Assembly: GCF_001704295.1 (NCBI RefSeq)
Contig: NZ_CP012334.1
Coordinates: 3,174,084 to 3,238,083, forward strand
Direction: 5' to 3'
DNA: 64,000 nt
Source of the DNA: Bordetella sp. H567
GTDB taxonomy: Bacteria; Pseudomonadota; Gammaproteobacteria; Burkholderiales; Burkholderiaceae_B
The translations under genes were made by a program, and so were the position numbers. The notes beneath the pieces are model-generated. The model was given only the letters and a program-made list of their open reading frames with translations, was not told where the DNA came from and made no database searches. Shown piece after piece: positions 17,929 to 28,200 of the stretch (its first letter is position 1; each line of letters starts with the position of its first letter).

Positions 17929-19512
17929 CTAGCGTGCCGCCGTTTGCCCGCCGGCCTGCGGCACGGCACCTTGCCGCGGTACGGCGGCCGTCGGCGCGTT
18001 CTGCCCTGCCTGCGCGTTCTGCCCCGCCTGCGTGTTCTGCCCCGCCTGCGCGGTGTGCTCCGTCCAGCCGCCGCCCAGCGCCTTGTACAGATTCACCAGA
18101 TTGGTCAGGCGCGCCAGGCGCGTCTGCACCAGGATCTGCTGCGAGTCGTACAGCGAACGTTGCGAGTCGAGCACGTTCAAATAGCTGTCCACTCCCTGGC
18201 GGAAACGCTGCTGGGACAGATCGTAGGCGCGCTGGTTGGCCTGCACCAGCAACTGCTGGGCGCGGATCTGGTCGTCGATGGTGCCGCGGCCGGCCAAGGC
18301 ATTGGCCACGTCGCGGAACGCCGACTGGATGGAGCGTTCGTAGTTCGCGATCTCGATGCGCTTCTGTACCTGGGACAAGTCCAGGTTGGCCTGCAGCGAC
18401 CCGCCCGTGAAAATCGGCATGGTGATTTCCGGCGCGAAGCTCCAGGCACCCTGCCCGCCGTGGAATAGACGGCCCAGGCTGGCGCTGGCGGTGCCGGCGC
18501 TGGCGGTCAGCGAAATGGTCGGGAAGAAAGCCGCGCGGGCCGCGCCGATATTGGCGTTGGCCGCTTCCAGCTGGTGTTCCGCCGCGCGGATGTCCGGACG
18601 GCGTTCCAGCAGGTCGGACGGCAGCCCGGCCGGCAAGGTCGTGGGCATCATCGCGTCGTCCAGGGCCGACGGGGTTTCCAGCCTGGCGCGCACCTGCTGG
18701 GGCAGCGGATCGCCCAGCAACAGCACCAGGGCGTTCATGTCCTGCGCGACCTGGCGTTCGAACTGCGCCCGGTTGCGCTCGGCCGTGCGCACGGATACCT
18801 CGGCCTGGCTGAGGTCCAGCGCGGTCGCGATGTCGTTGTCGTAGCTCTGCTTGGTCAGGTTGTAGGAATCCTGCTGGCTTTTCAGCGTATCGCGGGTCAG
18901 CTGCAGCAATTCCTGGTCGCTGCGCAATGCCAGGTAGGCCGTCGCGACTTCGGACACCAGCGACAACTGCGTGGCCGTGCGCGTCTCGTCCTGCGCCAGG
19001 TAAAGCTGCAGGGCCTGTTCGTTCAGGCTCCGGATACGGCCGAACAGATCCAGTTCCCACGATGCCACGCTCGCGCCCACCTGGTAGGCGTGCGTGGTGG
19101 CCGCGGTGCCGCTGCGCGACAGGTCGCCCGGCGTGCGCTGCGCCGTTTCCTGCGCGCCCACGCCCACGGTGGGCAGCAGTTCCGAGCGCTGGATGCGGTA
19201 CTGCGCGCGCGCCGCTTCCACATTCAGGGCCGCCACGCGCAGATCGCGGTTGTTCTGCAAAGACAGCGCGATCAGTTCCTGCAGCAGCGGATCCGTGAAG
19301 AACTCGCGCCATCCCACGTCGGCGGTTGCCACGCCGTTCGGCGCCGCAACGGCCTGGTTGGCGGAACGGTAGGCCGGCCCACTGGGATACGCGGCATCGA
19401 TGGGCGCCGCCGGTCGTTCATAGTCCGGTATCAGGGTGCAGCCCGCCAGCACCGCGATAAAGGCGGCCGACAGGGAAAAACGCAGCGGTGTTCTCATTGT
19501 TCCGGCGCTCAT
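17929..19512 (-). CDS. Outer-membrane efflux lipoprotein, NodT/OprM family (RND system 1)
   Basis: A 527-residue TolC-like channel with a lipoprotein signal: hydrophobic stretch then LAGC, lipidated Cys at 25. Two outer-membrane-efflux repeats follow (characteristic segments [17 protein letters not shown] and [21 protein letters not shown]). The tail after about residue 480 is a low-complexity Ala/Gln/Gly/Asn repeat ([10 protein letters not shown] type). The ATG overlaps the stop of the pump gene as ATGA, so translation is coupled. It forms the exit duct for the adaptor and pump encoded upstream. Confidence 0.95.
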   Translation of the reverse strand: MSAGTMRTPLRFSLSAAFIAVLAGCTLIPDYERPAAPIDAAYPSGPAYRSANQAVAAPNGVATADVGWREFFTDPLLQELIALSLQNNRDLRVAALNVEAARAQYRIQRSELLPTVGVGAQETAQRTPGDLSRSGTAATTHAYQVGASVASWELDLFGRIRSLNEQALQLYLAQDETRTATQLSLVSEVATAYLALRSDQELLQLTRDTLKSQQDSYNLTKQSYDNDIATALDLSQAEVSVRTAERNRAQFERQVAQDMNALVLLLGDPLPQQVRARLETPSALDDAMMPTTLPAGLPSDLLERRPDIRAAEHQLEAANANIGAARAAFFPTISLTASAGTASASLGRLFHGGQGAWSFAPEITMPIFTGGSLQANLDLSQVQKRIEIANYERSIQSAFRDVANALAGRGTIDDQIRAQQLLVQANQRAYDLSQQRFRQGVDSYLNVLDSQRSLYDSQQILVQTRLARLTNLVNLYKALGGGWTEHTAQAGQNTQAGQNAQAGQNAPTAAVPRQGAVPQAGGQTAAR

Positions 19513-22500
19513 TCGGCGTGCCCCTCTGCCGGGGCGGACGGCGCCGAACGGTGTTTCTCGTCATTGGGATCATGCGGATCGCCGCGCTCGCTGTGGCGCT
19601 TGACCTTGAACAGGCGCAGCATCGCCACGAAGAAGGTGGGCACGAAGAAAATGGCCAGGAAGGTCGCCGTCAGCATGCCGCCGATCACGCCGGTGCCGAT
19701 GGCGTTCTGGCTGCCCGAACCCGCGCCGTTGGCGATGGCCAAGGGCACGACGCCCAGGATGAAGGCCATCGAGGTCATCAGGATGGGCCGCAGGCGCTGG
19801 CGCGCCGCGTGGATCGCGGCCTCCGTCAGGCTGGCCCCCGACTCGTAGTGTTCCTTGGCGAACTCCACGATCAGGATGGCGTTCTTCGCCGCCAGGCCCA
19901 CGGTCGTCAGCAGGCCCACCTGGAAGTACACGTCGTTGGACAGGCCCCGCAACAGGGTGGCCCCCAGCGCGCCGACGATCCCCAGCGGGACCACCATCAT
20001 CACCGCCGTCGGGATGGACCAGCTTTCGTACAGCGCCGCCAGGCACAGGAACACCACGATCAGCGATATCGCGTACAGCGCCGGCGCCTGCGAACCGGAC
20101 AGGCGCTCTTCGTACGACAGGCCGGTCCACTCGTAGCCGATGCCGGGCGGCATGGTCGCCGCCAGGCGCTCCATTTCGGCCATGGCTTCGCCGGTGCTGC
20201 GGCCCGGCGCGGGCTGGCCCAGGATTTCGTAGGCCGGCACGCCGTTGTAGCGGTTCAGTTTCTGCGGACCGTAGCTCCATTCCGCCGACGCGAAGGCCGA
20301 GAACGGCACCATATCGCCATGCGCATTGCGCACGTACCACTTGTTCAGGTCGTCGGGCAACATGCGGGACGTAGGCATGCCCTGCACATAGACCTTCTTC
20401 ACGCGGCCGCGGTCGATGAAGTCGTTGACGTAGCTCGAGCCCCATGCCGTGGTCAGCACGCTGTTCAGGTCCTGGATGGAAACCCCCAGCACGCGCGCTT
20501 TTTCGCGGTCGATGTTCAGCCGGTACTGCGGCGCGTCTTCCACGCTGTTCGGCCGCACGCCCGCCAGGAGGGGGCTTTGCGCGGCCGCGCCCAGCAGCTT
20601 GTTGCGTGCGTTCAGCAGCGCTTCGTGGCCCAGGCCCGCGCGGTCCATCAACATCATATCGAAACCGGTGGCGTTGCCCAGCTCCAGCACGGCGGGCGGC
20701 GCGAAGGCCACCACCATCGCGTCGCGGATGGCCTGCGCGAAATGGCCGGAAGCCCGCTGCGCCAGCGCCGCCACCTTCTGGGGGGCCTTCGGCCGGTCGC
20801 CCCAGTCCTTCAGCTTGACGAACATCAGTGCCGCATTCTGGCCGCGTCCGCCGAAGTTGAAGCCATTGATCGAGAAGACCGACGCCACCGTATCCTTTTC
20901 ATTGTCCAGGAAGTACTTGGTGGCCTGGTCGACGACCGCCTGGGTGCGTTCGGCCGTCGCGCCCGATGGCGTGGCGATCTGGACGAACAGGATGCCCTGG
21001 TCTTCTTCCGGCAGGAAGGACGTGGGAATGCGGGTGAACATCACCACCATGCCGGCGACGATCAGCGCATAGATCAGCATCAACCGCGGCGTGCGGTTCA
21101 GCACTCGCGCCACGGTATTGGCATAACCATGGCTGCCGCGGTGGAAGGTGCGGTTGAACCAGCCGAAGAAACCGGTCTTGGCTTCGTGATGGTCCTTGTC
21201 GATGGGTTTGAGCAAGGTCGCGCACAGCGCCGGAGTGAAGACCAGCGCGACCAGCACGGACAGCGCCATCGACGAAACGATGGTGATGGAAAACTGCCGG
21301 TAGATCACGCCCGTGGAGCCGCCGAAGAAGGCCATCGGGATGAACACCGCCGCCAGCACCATCGCGATACCGACCAGGGCGCCGGTGATCTGCTCCATGG
21401 ATTTGCGCGTCGCCTGGCGCGGGGTCAGTCCTTCCTCGGCCATCACGCGCTCGACGTTTTCCACCACGACGATGGCGTCGTCCACCAGCAGGCCGATGGC
21501 CAGCACCATGCCGAACATGGTCAGTGTATTGATGGAATAGCCGAATGCCGCCAGCACGCCGAACGTGCCGAGCAACACCACCGGCACCGCCAGCGTGGGG
21601 ATCAGCGTGGCGCGCAGGTTCTGCAGGAACAGGTACATGACCAGGAACACCAGCACGATGGCTTCGCCCAGGGTCTTGAACACGTCCTCGATGGAAAGCT
21701 TGACGAACGGCGTGGTGTCATACGGGTACACCACCTGCATGCCCGGCGGGAAGAAAGGCTTCAGGCCGTCGATGGTGCGGCGGACCGCGTCGGCGGTATC
21801 CAGCGCGTTGGCGCCGCTGGCCAGCTTGATCGCCAGGCCTGCCGCGGGCTTGCCGTTGTACAGGCTGTCGATGGTGTACGACTGCGCGCCCAGGGCGACG
21901 CTGCCGACGTCGCGCAGGCGCACCTGCGAGCCGTCCGGATTGACCTTGAGCAGGATGTTGCCGAACTGGTCCGCCGTCTGCAGGCGGCTGGGACCGATGA
22001 TGGTGGCCGTCAGGTCCTGGCCGCGCACGGCCGGCAACCCGCCCAGCTGGCCCGTGGACACCTGCACGTTCTGCTGGGAAATGCCGTTGACCACATCGAT
22101 CGTGGTCAGGTTGTAGTTCAGCAGCTTGGCCGGGTCCAGCCAGATGCGCATGGCGTACTGCGAGCCGAACAGCTGGAAATCCCCCACGCCGCTGGTGCGG
22201 CTGATCGGATCCTGCACATAGGACGCGACGTAGTCGGCCAGGTCCGCGCGGTTCATGCTGCCGTCGGTGGAAATGAACGCCGCCACCATCAGGAAGTTCT
22301 TGGTGGCCTTGGTCACGCGGATGCCCTGCTGCTGCACTTCCTGCGGCAGCAGCGGCTGCGCGAGCGACAGCTTGTTCTGGACCTGGACCTGCGCGGTGTC
22401 GGGATTGGTGCCCTGCCCGAAGGTCAGCGTGATGGTCACGCTGCCGTCGGCGGCGCTTTCCGAGTTGAGGTATTCCAGGTTGTCCAGCCCGTTCATCTGC

Positions 22501-22700
22501 TGTTCGATGACCTGCACGACCGTGTCCTGCACGGTCTGCGCCGAAGCGCCCGGATAGTTCACCTGGATGCTGATCGACGGCGGCGCGATGGCGGGATACT
22601 GCGACACCGGCAGGCGCAGGATGGACAAGGCGCCCGCCAGCATCATGACGATCGCGATTACCCAGGCGAAGACCGGCCTTTCGATAAAAAACTTAGCCAT
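19509..22700 (-). CDS. RND multidrug efflux pump, AcrB/MexB type (system 1)
   Basis: A 1063-residue HAE1-family proton-driven pump. The first helix starts [23 protein letters not shown]. The periplasmic porter and funnel domains lie between TM1-TM2 and TM7-TM8. The essential Asp pair of TM4 is seen in [16 protein letters not shown] (about 406-407). It exports lipophilic drugs, detergents and dyes in exchange for protons. It is encoded between adaptor and channel with a 21-bp gap and an ATGA overlap, respectively; a strong GGAAGGAG site precedes it. Sequence is closest in style to AcrB/MexB. Confidence 0.97.
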   Translation of the reverse strand: MAKFFIERPVFAWVIAIVMMLAGALSILRLPVSQYPAIAPPSISIQVNYPGASAQTVQDTVVQVIEQQMNGLDNLEYLNSESAADGSVTITLTFGQGTNPDTAQVQVQNKLSLAQPLLPQEVQQQGIRVTKATKNFLMVAAFISTDGSMNRADLADYVASYVQDPISRTSGVGDFQLFGSQYAMRIWLDPAKLLNYNLTTIDVVNGISQQNVQVSTGQLGGLPAVRGQDLTATIIGPSRLQTADQFGNILLKVNPDGSQVRLRDVGSVALGAQSYTIDSLYNGKPAAGLAIKLASGANALDTADAVRRTIDGLKPFFPPGMQVVYPYDTTPFVKLSIEDVFKTLGEAIVLVFLVMYLFLQNLRATLIPTLAVPVVLLGTFGVLAAFGYSINTLTMFGMVLAIGLLVDDAIVVVENVERVMAEEGLTPRQATRKSMEQITGALVGIAMVLAAVFIPMAFFGGSTGVIYRQFSITIVSSMALSVLVALVFTPALCATLLKPIDKDHHEAKTGFFGWFNRTFHRGSHGYANTVARVLNRTPRLMLIYALIVAGMVVMFTRIPTSFLPEEDQGILFVQIATPSGATAERTQAVVDQATKYFLDNEKDTVASVFSINGFNFGGRGQNAALMFVKLKDWGDRPKAPQKVAALAQRASGHFAQAIRDAMVVAFAPPAVLELGNATGFDMMLMDRAGLGHEALLNARNKLLGAAAQSPLLAGVRPNSVEDAPQYRLNIDREKARVLGVSIQDLNSVLTTAWGSSYVNDFIDRGRVKKVYVQGMPTSRMLPDDLNKWYVRNAHGDMVPFSAFASAEWSYGPQKLNRYNGVPAYEILGQPAPGRSTGEAMAEMERLAATMPPGIGYEWTGLSYEERLSGSQAPALYAISLIVVFLCLAALYESWSIPTAVMMVVPLGIVGALGATLLRGLSNDVYFQVGLLTTVGLAAKNAILIVEFAKEHYESGASLTEAAIHAARQRLRPILMTSMAFILGVVPLAIANGAGSGSQNAIGTGVIGGMLTATFLAIFFVPTFFVAMLRLFKVKRHSERGDPHDPNDEKHRSAPSAPAEGHAE

Positions 22701-22721
22701 GCTTGGAACTCCTTCCCCGCC

Positions 22722-23912
22722 TTACTGGGCCGGGGCGGCCGGGGCCGACGCGGTGGACGCCGGCGAGGCGCTGGCCTCGTGAGCGGCCACCTCCACGCCC
22801 GCGCGTATCGTCTGCAGGCCCTCGACCACGACCTTGTCGCCCGGCTTCAGGCCGGCGGTCACCAGCCAGTTCGAGCCGATGGCGCGATCCGTGACCAGGT
22901 CGTGGACCTCGATCTTGCCCTCTGCGTTCACCACGTAGGCGATGGGGGTGCCGCGCTGGTTGCGCGCCACGCCGCGCTGCGGCACCAGCAGGCCTTCGGT
23001 GGCGACGCCGTCGACCAGCCGGGCGCGCACGAACATGCCGGGCAGCAGCCGGTGCTCCGGGTTGGGGACAACGGCACGCAGGGTGACCGAACCGGTGCTC
23101 TGGTCCACCGTCACCTCGGAAAACTGCAGCTTGCCCTCGTGGTTGTACTGCGTGCCGTCCTCCAGCATCAAGGTCACCTGGGCCGCCTGCTCGCCGGCGG
23201 CGCGCTTGATTTCGCCCTTGGCCAGCTGGTCCTGCAGGCGCAGCAGCTGCACGCTGGACTGCACGACATCGACGTAGATGGGATCGATCTGCTGGACGGA
23301 CGCCAGCGCGCTGGTCTGGTTGGCGGTCACCAGCGCGCCTTCCGTGACCGTGGAGCGGCCGATGATGCCGTCAATGGGCGACAGCACCTTGGTATAGACC
23401 AGGTTGATGCGGGCGGTGTCGACCGCCGCCTTGGCGGAGAGCACGTCGGCCTTGGCCTGGTCGCGCGCGGCCACGGCGTCGTCATAGGTCTGGCGGCTGA
23501 TGGCGCGGGTTTCGGTCAGCGGCTTGTAGCGTTCGGCCAGCAGGCTGGCGGTCTTGACCTGGGCTTCCGCGCGGGCCAGGGCGGCGCGCTGGCTGTCCAG
23601 CGTGGCCTGGTACAGGGAAGGATCGATCTGGTACAGCTGCTGGCCGGCCTTGACCGTGCCGCCTTCGGTGAACAGGCGCTTCAGGACGATGCCGTTGACC
23701 TGCGGCCGGACCTCGGCCACGCGGAACGGCGAGGTACGGCCCGGCAATTCGGTGGTCAGCGATACGGACTGTGCCTGCACGGTCACCACGCCGACGGTCG
23801 GCTTGGCGGGGGCAGCGGCAGCGTTGTCCTTCTTCCCGCAGGCGGCCAGCATAAGCGCGAGCACGCCCATCGCGGCCGCCGCGGCGGCACGCCTGGCAGT
23901 CTTCTTATTCAT
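22722..23912 (-). CDS. RND efflux periplasmic adaptor lipoprotein, AcrA/MexA type (system 1)
   Basis: A 396-residue membrane-fusion protein. The lipobox LAAC places the lipidated Cys at 25. The order is a lipoyl half-motif, an alpha-helical hairpin (about 100-165), the second lipoyl half and beta-barrel domains, ending in an Ala/Ser/Pro-rich tail. It bridges the inner-membrane pump and the OprM-like channel. I chose ATG 23912 because an AGGAA site lies 9 nt upstream; ATG 23921 would sit directly on that site. First gene of the operon, divergent from a LysR gene. Confidence 0.95.
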   Translation of the reverse strand: MNKKTARRAAAAAAMGVLALMLAACGKKDNAAAAPAKPTVGVVTVQAQSVSLTTELPGRTSPFRVAEVRPQVNGIVLKRLFTEGGTVKAGQQLYQIDPSLYQATLDSQRAALARAEAQVKTASLLAERYKPLTETRAISRQTYDDAVAARDQAKADVLSAKAAVDTARINLVYTKVLSPIDGIIGRSTVTEGALVTANQTSALASVQQIDPIYVDVVQSSVQLLRLQDQLAKGEIKRAAGEQAAQVTLMLEDGTQYNHEGKLQFSEVTVDQSTGSVTLRAVVPNPEHRLLPGMFVRARLVDGVATEGLLVPQRGVARNQRGTPIAYVVNAEGKIEVHDLVTDRAIGSNWLVTAGLKPGDKVVVEGLQTIRAGVEVAAHEASASPASTASAPAAPAQ

Positions 23913-24014
23913 ACGGTGCATTTCCTGATTCCAGCTAGAGCCGACCGGCGAGCGCCGGCCTTCGTCACCATCACGGTCGCGCGCCGGCCACGGGGGGCAA
24001 GGCGCGTTGCTGCA

Positions 24015-24043
24015 TTGCAAAAGTCTAGATTTTGCACTATTCC
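24015..24043 (+). promoter_or_regulatory. Divergent control region of efflux operon 1: promoter and dyad
   Basis: TTGCAA (24015-24020), 17 nt, then TATTCC (24038-24043) form a plausible promoter for the LysR gene. The same bases hold a 7-bp perfect inverted repeat TGCAAAA-N7-TTTTGCA (24016-24036). A dyad in the gap between a LysR gene and its divergent target is a good candidate for the regulator's binding site, allowing autoregulation and control of the pump operon. Confidence 0.55.
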
Positions 24044-24103
24044 ATCGGCGTAACAAAGGGGCGGTTCGCGAAAACATCGTTCCATGAGTGAGACAATTAC
24101 GCC

Positions 24104-25060
24104 ATGACCAAACGTTTGCTCACCATGGAACTGTTCGTCGAGGTCGCGCGCGCCAAGAGCTTCAGCCGCGCGGCCCTGGTGCTCGGCATCCCCAAATCCA
24201 CGCTGTCGCGCCAGGTGGCCGAACTGGAACGATCGCTGGGGGTGCAATTGCTCAGCCGCACCACGCGCAAGGTGGAGCTGACCGATGCCGGCACCCGCTA
24301 CTTCGAACGCTGCCAGCACATCGTCGCCGAAGCGCAGATCGCGGACGAGGAAATCCAGGGCCTGGCCAGCACGCTCGCCGGGCCGCTGCGCGTGAACATG
24401 CCGGTGGACTTCGGCACCGACTTCCTGGCCGAATCCCTGATGGCGTTTTCGCGCCGCTATCCCGACGTCACCTTCCACCTGGACATGGCCGCGCCCGAAC
24501 ACGCCGGCAAGGTCTTCCAGTCCTGCGACGTGGCCATCGAAATCGGCGAACTGCAGTCGGCCACCCGCATCGCGCGCCAGCTCGGCTCGATATCGGCCTA
24601 CCTGTATGCCTCGCCGGCCTACCTGGCGGCGAGCGGCGTACCGCGGCATCCGGACGACCTGGCGGTGCACGAGTGCATGGAGTTCCGCGCGACGCTGGGC
24701 GCGCGCGTCACCCCGTGGCCGCTGCAGCGGAACGGCGAACATATCGACTTTCATCCAGGGAAGCGCTTCTCGCTGAACAGCGCCAGCATGATACGGCGGC
24801 TGGCCACACTGGGCGCGGGCATCGCGGTACTGACTGACGTCAGTGCGTCGCAGGAAGTGGCCGCGGGCCGGCTGCAGCGCGTGCTACCGGACTGGGAGGT
24901 CGGGCCCTTTCCTGTATACGCGGTGACCGAAACCCGCCTGCTGCCTGTCAAGACCCGCATATTCGTCGAGTTCCTGACCGAGCGTTTGCACCACGAATGG
25001 TCGCGCCAAGGCAAGGGTAGCGCAGCGCCCGTGGTGGCCGCGACCGTTGAAACCGACTGA
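24104..25060 (+). CDS. LysR-family regulator divergent from RND efflux operon 1
   Basis: A 318-residue LysR-type protein. The HTH is at 5-65 (MELFVEVARAKSFSRAA, then PKSTLSRQVAELE), followed by the effector-binding domain. The subfamily resembles CrgA/DmlR-type regulators. Position next to a complete tripartite pump suggests local control of efflux; the inducer is unknown. Its start at 24104 has only a weak purine-rich site. Confidence 0.92.
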   Translation: MTKRLLTMELFVEVARAKSFSRAALVLGIPKSTLSRQVAELERSLGVQLLSRTTRKVELTDAGTRYFERCQHIVAEAQIADEEIQGLASTLAGPLRVNMPVDFGTDFLAESLMAFSRRYPDVTFHLDMAAPEHAGKVFQSCDVAIEIGELQSATRIARQLGSISAYLYASPAYLAASGVPRHPDDLAVHECMEFRATLGARVTPWPLQRNGEHIDFHPGKRFSLNSASMIRRLATLGAGIAVLTDVSASQEVAAGRLQRVLPDWEVGPFPVYAVTETRLLPVKTRIFVEFLTERLHHEWSRQGKGSAAPVVAATVETD

Positions 25061-25074
25061 AATAAGTGATGCGG

Positions 25075-25091
25075 CCCTGCTTATCGCAGGG
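25075..25091. terminator. Hairpin between convergent LysR and E1 dehydrogenase genes
   Basis: A 6-bp stem CCCTGC/GCAGGG with a 5-nt loop lies 14 nt after the LysR stop and is followed by TTATCC. A second short CCGTGG/CCACGG hairpin follows near 25113. Weak call. Confidence 0.4.
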
Positions 25092-25200
25092 TTATCCGCG
25101 TTTGCGAATGCGCGCCGTGGCGCCACCACGGCCGCGCCTCGCACCCCGCCCTGCCCCTGATTGCGTACCCATGCGAGGCGCGCTCCCGCGTAGACAGGCC

Positions 25201-28047
25201 CTAGCGTTCCCACGGCGGCGCGGTGCGGTAGTCGCTGTCCAGCCGCGTCCGCAGTGCCCGCACGGCGTCCTCGCGGCCCAGCATGTCCAGAGCCGTCAAT
25301 ACCTGCCAGTCCGCGCCGACCTCGAAGAAATCGCGCAACCGGGCGCGCGTGTCGCTGCGGCCGAAACCGTCCGTGCCCAGCGTGCGGTACGGTGCGCCGA
25401 CCCACGCGCGGATCTGTTCCGGCACGGCGCGCACGTAATCGCTGGCCGCGACCACCGGCAGCGGCGTCCCGCCCCACTGGCTTTCCATCCATGAAGGCGC
25501 GGTCTGCCGCCCCAGCAGGCGCGCGCGCTCGACCGTCCGCGCGTCGCGCGCCAGTTCCGAAAAGCTTGTGGCGCTCCAGACTTCGGCGGCGATGCCGTAC
25601 TCGTCACGCAGGCGTTGCGCGGCGACGACCGCCTCGTTCACGATGGCTCCCGCGGCAATCAGGCGGATGGCCGGTGCCCCGTCGGCCGCTCGCAGGCGGT
25701 ACATGCCGCGCAGTATGCCCTCGCGCGCGGTGGCATCGGCCGGCATGTCGGGCTGCGCCAGGTTCTCATTGGTGACCGTCAGGTAGTAGAACTCGTCGCG
25801 CTGCTCGCCCAGCATGCGTCGCAGGCCGGCCTCGACGATGACCGCCACTTCGTAGGCATAGGCGGGATCGTAGGCGCGGCAATTGGGGATGGTGGCCGCC
25901 ACGGCGTGGCTGCTGCCGTCCTGGTGCTGCAGGCCTTCCCCGCCCAGCGTCGTGCGCCCGGATGTGGCGCCCACCAGGAAACCGCGGGTGCGCTGGTCGG
26001 CCGCCGCCCAGATCAGGTCGCCCACGCGCTGGAAACCGAACATGGAGTAGTAGATGTAGAACGGCAGCATGGGCAGGCCGTTGACGGAATAGCTGGTGCC
26101 CGCCGCGATCCACGACGACAGGGCCCCGGCCTCGGTGATGCCCTCTTCCAGGATCTGCCCGTCGCGCGCCTCGCGATAATGCAGCACCGAACCGATGTCC
26201 TCCGGCTCGTACAGCTGGCCTTGCGAGGAATAGATGCCCACCTGGCGGAACAGGTTTGCCATGCCGAAGGTACGTGCCTCGTCGGCGACGATGGGCACGA
26301 TGCGCGCGCCGATGCCCGGGTCCTTGAGCAAGGCGGTCAGCATGCGCACGATGGCCATGGTGCTGGACATTTCCTTGCCGTGCGGAGCCAGCGCGAAGGC
26401 GGCCCAGGCGTCCGCGGGCGGCGCGGCGAGCGACGGCGCCGCCGCGTTGCGGCGCGGCACGCAGCCGCCCAGCGCGGCGCGGCGTTCGCGCAGGTAGCGC
26501 ATTTCCGCACTGTCCGCGTCGGGCCGATAGAAGGTCAGCGCGGCGCAATCCGCGTCGCTGATCGGCAGCGCGAAACGATCGCGGAACGCCAGCAGGGCCT
26601 CGACATCCAGCTTCTTCTGCTGGTGCGTGGTCATCCTGCCTTGGCCGGCCTCGCCCATCCCGTAGCCTTTCTTCGTCTGCGCAAGGATGACGGTGGGCTG
26701 GCCCGCATGCCGCACCGCGCGGTGATAGGCCGCATGGATCTTCGCGATATCGTGGCCGCCGCGACGCAGACGGTCGATGGCCTCGTCCGACCAGTCCGCC
26801 ACCAGCGCCGCCAGGGCCGGATCGCGGCCGAAGAACGCGCGCCGGTTGTAGGCGCCGTCCTTGGCGGCGAAGGTCTGGAATTGCCCGTCCACGGTATGGG
26901 CGAAGGCGCGCGTCAGGGCACCGCCGGCGTCGCGGCGCAGCAGCGGATCCCAGTCGCCACCCCACAAGAGCTTGATGACGTTCCAGCCCGCGCCCGCGTA
27001 CAGCGTTTCGAGCTCGTCGATGATGCGTCCGTTGCCACGCACCGGGCCATCCAGGCGCTGCAGGTTGCAGTTCACGACGAACACCAGGTTATCCAGGCGT
27101 TCGCGTGCGGCCAGGGTCAGCGCGGCGATCGACTCCGGCTCGTCCATCTCGCCGTCGCCGAAGATGCCCCACACCTTGCGGTCGGACGCGGCGGTCAGGC
27201 CGCGGTGTTCCAGGTAGCGCATGAAGCGCGCCTGGTAGATGGCGTTGATCGGGCCGATGCCCATGGAGCCGGTGGGGAACTGCCAGAAGTCCGGCATCAG
27301 CCAGGGATGCGGATAGGACGACAGGCCGCGCAGGCCGTGTTCCGCCGCGGTGATTTCGCGGCGGAAGTGCGCCAGGTCCGCTTCGCCCAGGAAGCCTTCC
27401 AGGAAGGCGCGCGCATAGACGCCCGGCGCGGAATGCGGCTGCATGTACACCAGATCGCCGCCGTGGCCGCCCGCGGGCGCGCGCCAGAAATGGTTGAAGC
27501 CGACTTCGAACAGGTCGGCGGCCGATGCATAGCTGGCGATATGGCCGCCCAGTTCGCCATGGGCCTGGTTGGCGCGCACCACCATGGCCAGGGCGTTCCA
27601 GCGATTGATGGATGCGATGCGTTCCTCGATGCGCAGGTCGCCCGGAAAAGGCGGCTCCTGCTCCACGGGGATGGTATTCAGGTAGGCCGACGCGACCGGG
27701 CCATGACCCCGCACGCCCAGCCTGGCGGCATGGGCCAGCACTTCGTCCAGGACGAAGGCCGCGCGGTCGGGGCCTTCCGCCGCGACGAGCGAGGCCAGCG
27801 CGTCGCGCCACTCCGCCGTTTCCTCGGGGTCGCCGTCCTGCGGGACGGCGAGCGGCGTCGGCGCATGCGCCATGGCGCCGTCCGCCGTGGCGTCCGCTGG
27901 CGGAACCGGAGCCTGCTGCAGCCCGGAGGCGCTCGCCGCCGCCACGGGGCCGTCCATCTTGGGCGCGTCGCCGGCCGGCGGAGTACCGGTCGCGCCATCT
28001 CGCGATGGGGTGGCTGTAAGAGGCGGCATCGTGTCGGTGTCGAACAT
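25201..28047 (-). CDS. Homodimeric E1 2-oxoacid dehydrogenase, AceE/MdeB type
   Basis: A 948-residue thiamin-diphosphate enzyme of the pyruvate dehydrogenase E1 homodimer family. The cofactor motif is GDG (297-299) to NCN (326-328). An AceE-like WRDAL...NTIPVEQ N-domain and SYPHPWLMPDFWQFPT are clear. The first 75 residues are a low-complexity Ala/Pro/Asp extension not usual in AceE (about 890 aa). No E2 or E3 gene is adjacent. A divergent Lrp/AsnC regulator recalls the Pseudomonas mdeR-mdeAB arrangement, where MdeB processes 2-oxobutyrate, but mdeA is absent here. ATG 28047 has a GGAGAC site; an upstream ATG at 28089 is rejected. Confidence 0.92.
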   Translation of the reverse strand: MFDTDTMPPLTATPSRDGATGTPPAGDAPKMDGPVAAASASGLQQAPVPPADATADGAMAHAPTPLAVPQDGDPEETAEWRDALASLVAAEGPDRAAFVLDEVLAHAARLGVRGHGPVASAYLNTIPVEQEPPFPGDLRIEERIASINRWNALAMVVRANQAHGELGGHIASYASAADLFEVGFNHFWRAPAGGHGGDLVYMQPHSAPGVYARAFLEGFLGEADLAHFRREITAAEHGLRGLSSYPHPWLMPDFWQFPTGSMGIGPINAIYQARFMRYLEHRGLTAASDRKVWGIFGDGEMDEPESIAALTLAARERLDNLVFVVNCNLQRLDGPVRGNGRIIDELETLYAGAGWNVIKLLWGGDWDPLLRRDAGGALTRAFAHTVDGQFQTFAAKDGAYNRRAFFGRDPALAALVADWSDEAIDRLRRGGHDIAKIHAAYHRAVRHAGQPTVILAQTKKGYGMGEAGQGRMTTHQQKKLDVEALLAFRDRFALPISDADCAALTFYRPDADSAEMRYLRERRAALGGCVPRRNAAAPSLAAPPADAWAAFALAPHGKEMSSTMAIVRMLTALLKDPGIGARIVPIVADEARTFGMANLFRQVGIYSSQGQLYEPEDIGSVLHYREARDGQILEEGITEAGALSSWIAAGTSYSVNGLPMLPFYIYYSMFGFQRVGDLIWAAADQRTRGFLVGATSGRTTLGGEGLQHQDGSSHAVAATIPNCRAYDPAYAYEVAVIVEAGLRRMLGEQRDEFYYLTVTNENLAQPDMPADATAREGILRGMYRLRAADGAPAIRLIAAGAIVNEAVVAAQRLRDEYGIAAEVWSATSFSELARDARTVERARLLGRQTAPSWMESQWGGTPLPVVAASDYVRAVPEQIRAWVGAPYRTLGTDGFGRSDTRARLRDFFEVGADWQVLTALDMLGREDAVRALRTRLDSDYRTAPPWER

Positions 28048-28160
28048 GGGGGTCTCCAGGACGGCGGCGCGCGCGGGCCAGATGACCACGCCGCCACGGT
28101 TATCCTAGGCCCGACGCTCCGGCATAGGGATTTGAAATACCCATTTATAAACTGTTGATA

Positions 28161-28175
28161 CAGCATAAAATGCTG
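28161..28175. promoter_or_regulatory. Palindrome in the E1/Lrp divergent region
   Basis: CAGCAT-AAA-ATGCTG (6-bp arms) lies 25 nt before the Lrp start. It sits next to an AT-rich tract (28131-28160) containing TTGAAA and TTGATA, within the 153-bp gap shared with the E1 gene. AT-rich dyads of this kind are typical Lrp/AsnC sites, so autoregulation and control of the E1 gene are plausible. Confidence 0.45.
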
Positions 28176-28200
28176 CTGTTTGCACCACCGCGAGCAGCCC

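Noticed and set aside
19488..24053. Very long open frame (about 1,500 codons) on the plus strand, opposite RND system 1
   Set aside because: It is the antisense of the pump and adaptor genes. Its translation is His/Gln/Arg/Gly-rich with no family pattern, as expected of the strand opposite GC-rich genes.
25615..28158. Open frame of about 850 codons opposite the E1 dehydrogenase
   Set aside because: It is an antisense shadow; the minus-strand gene has clear cofactor motifs and a normal start.
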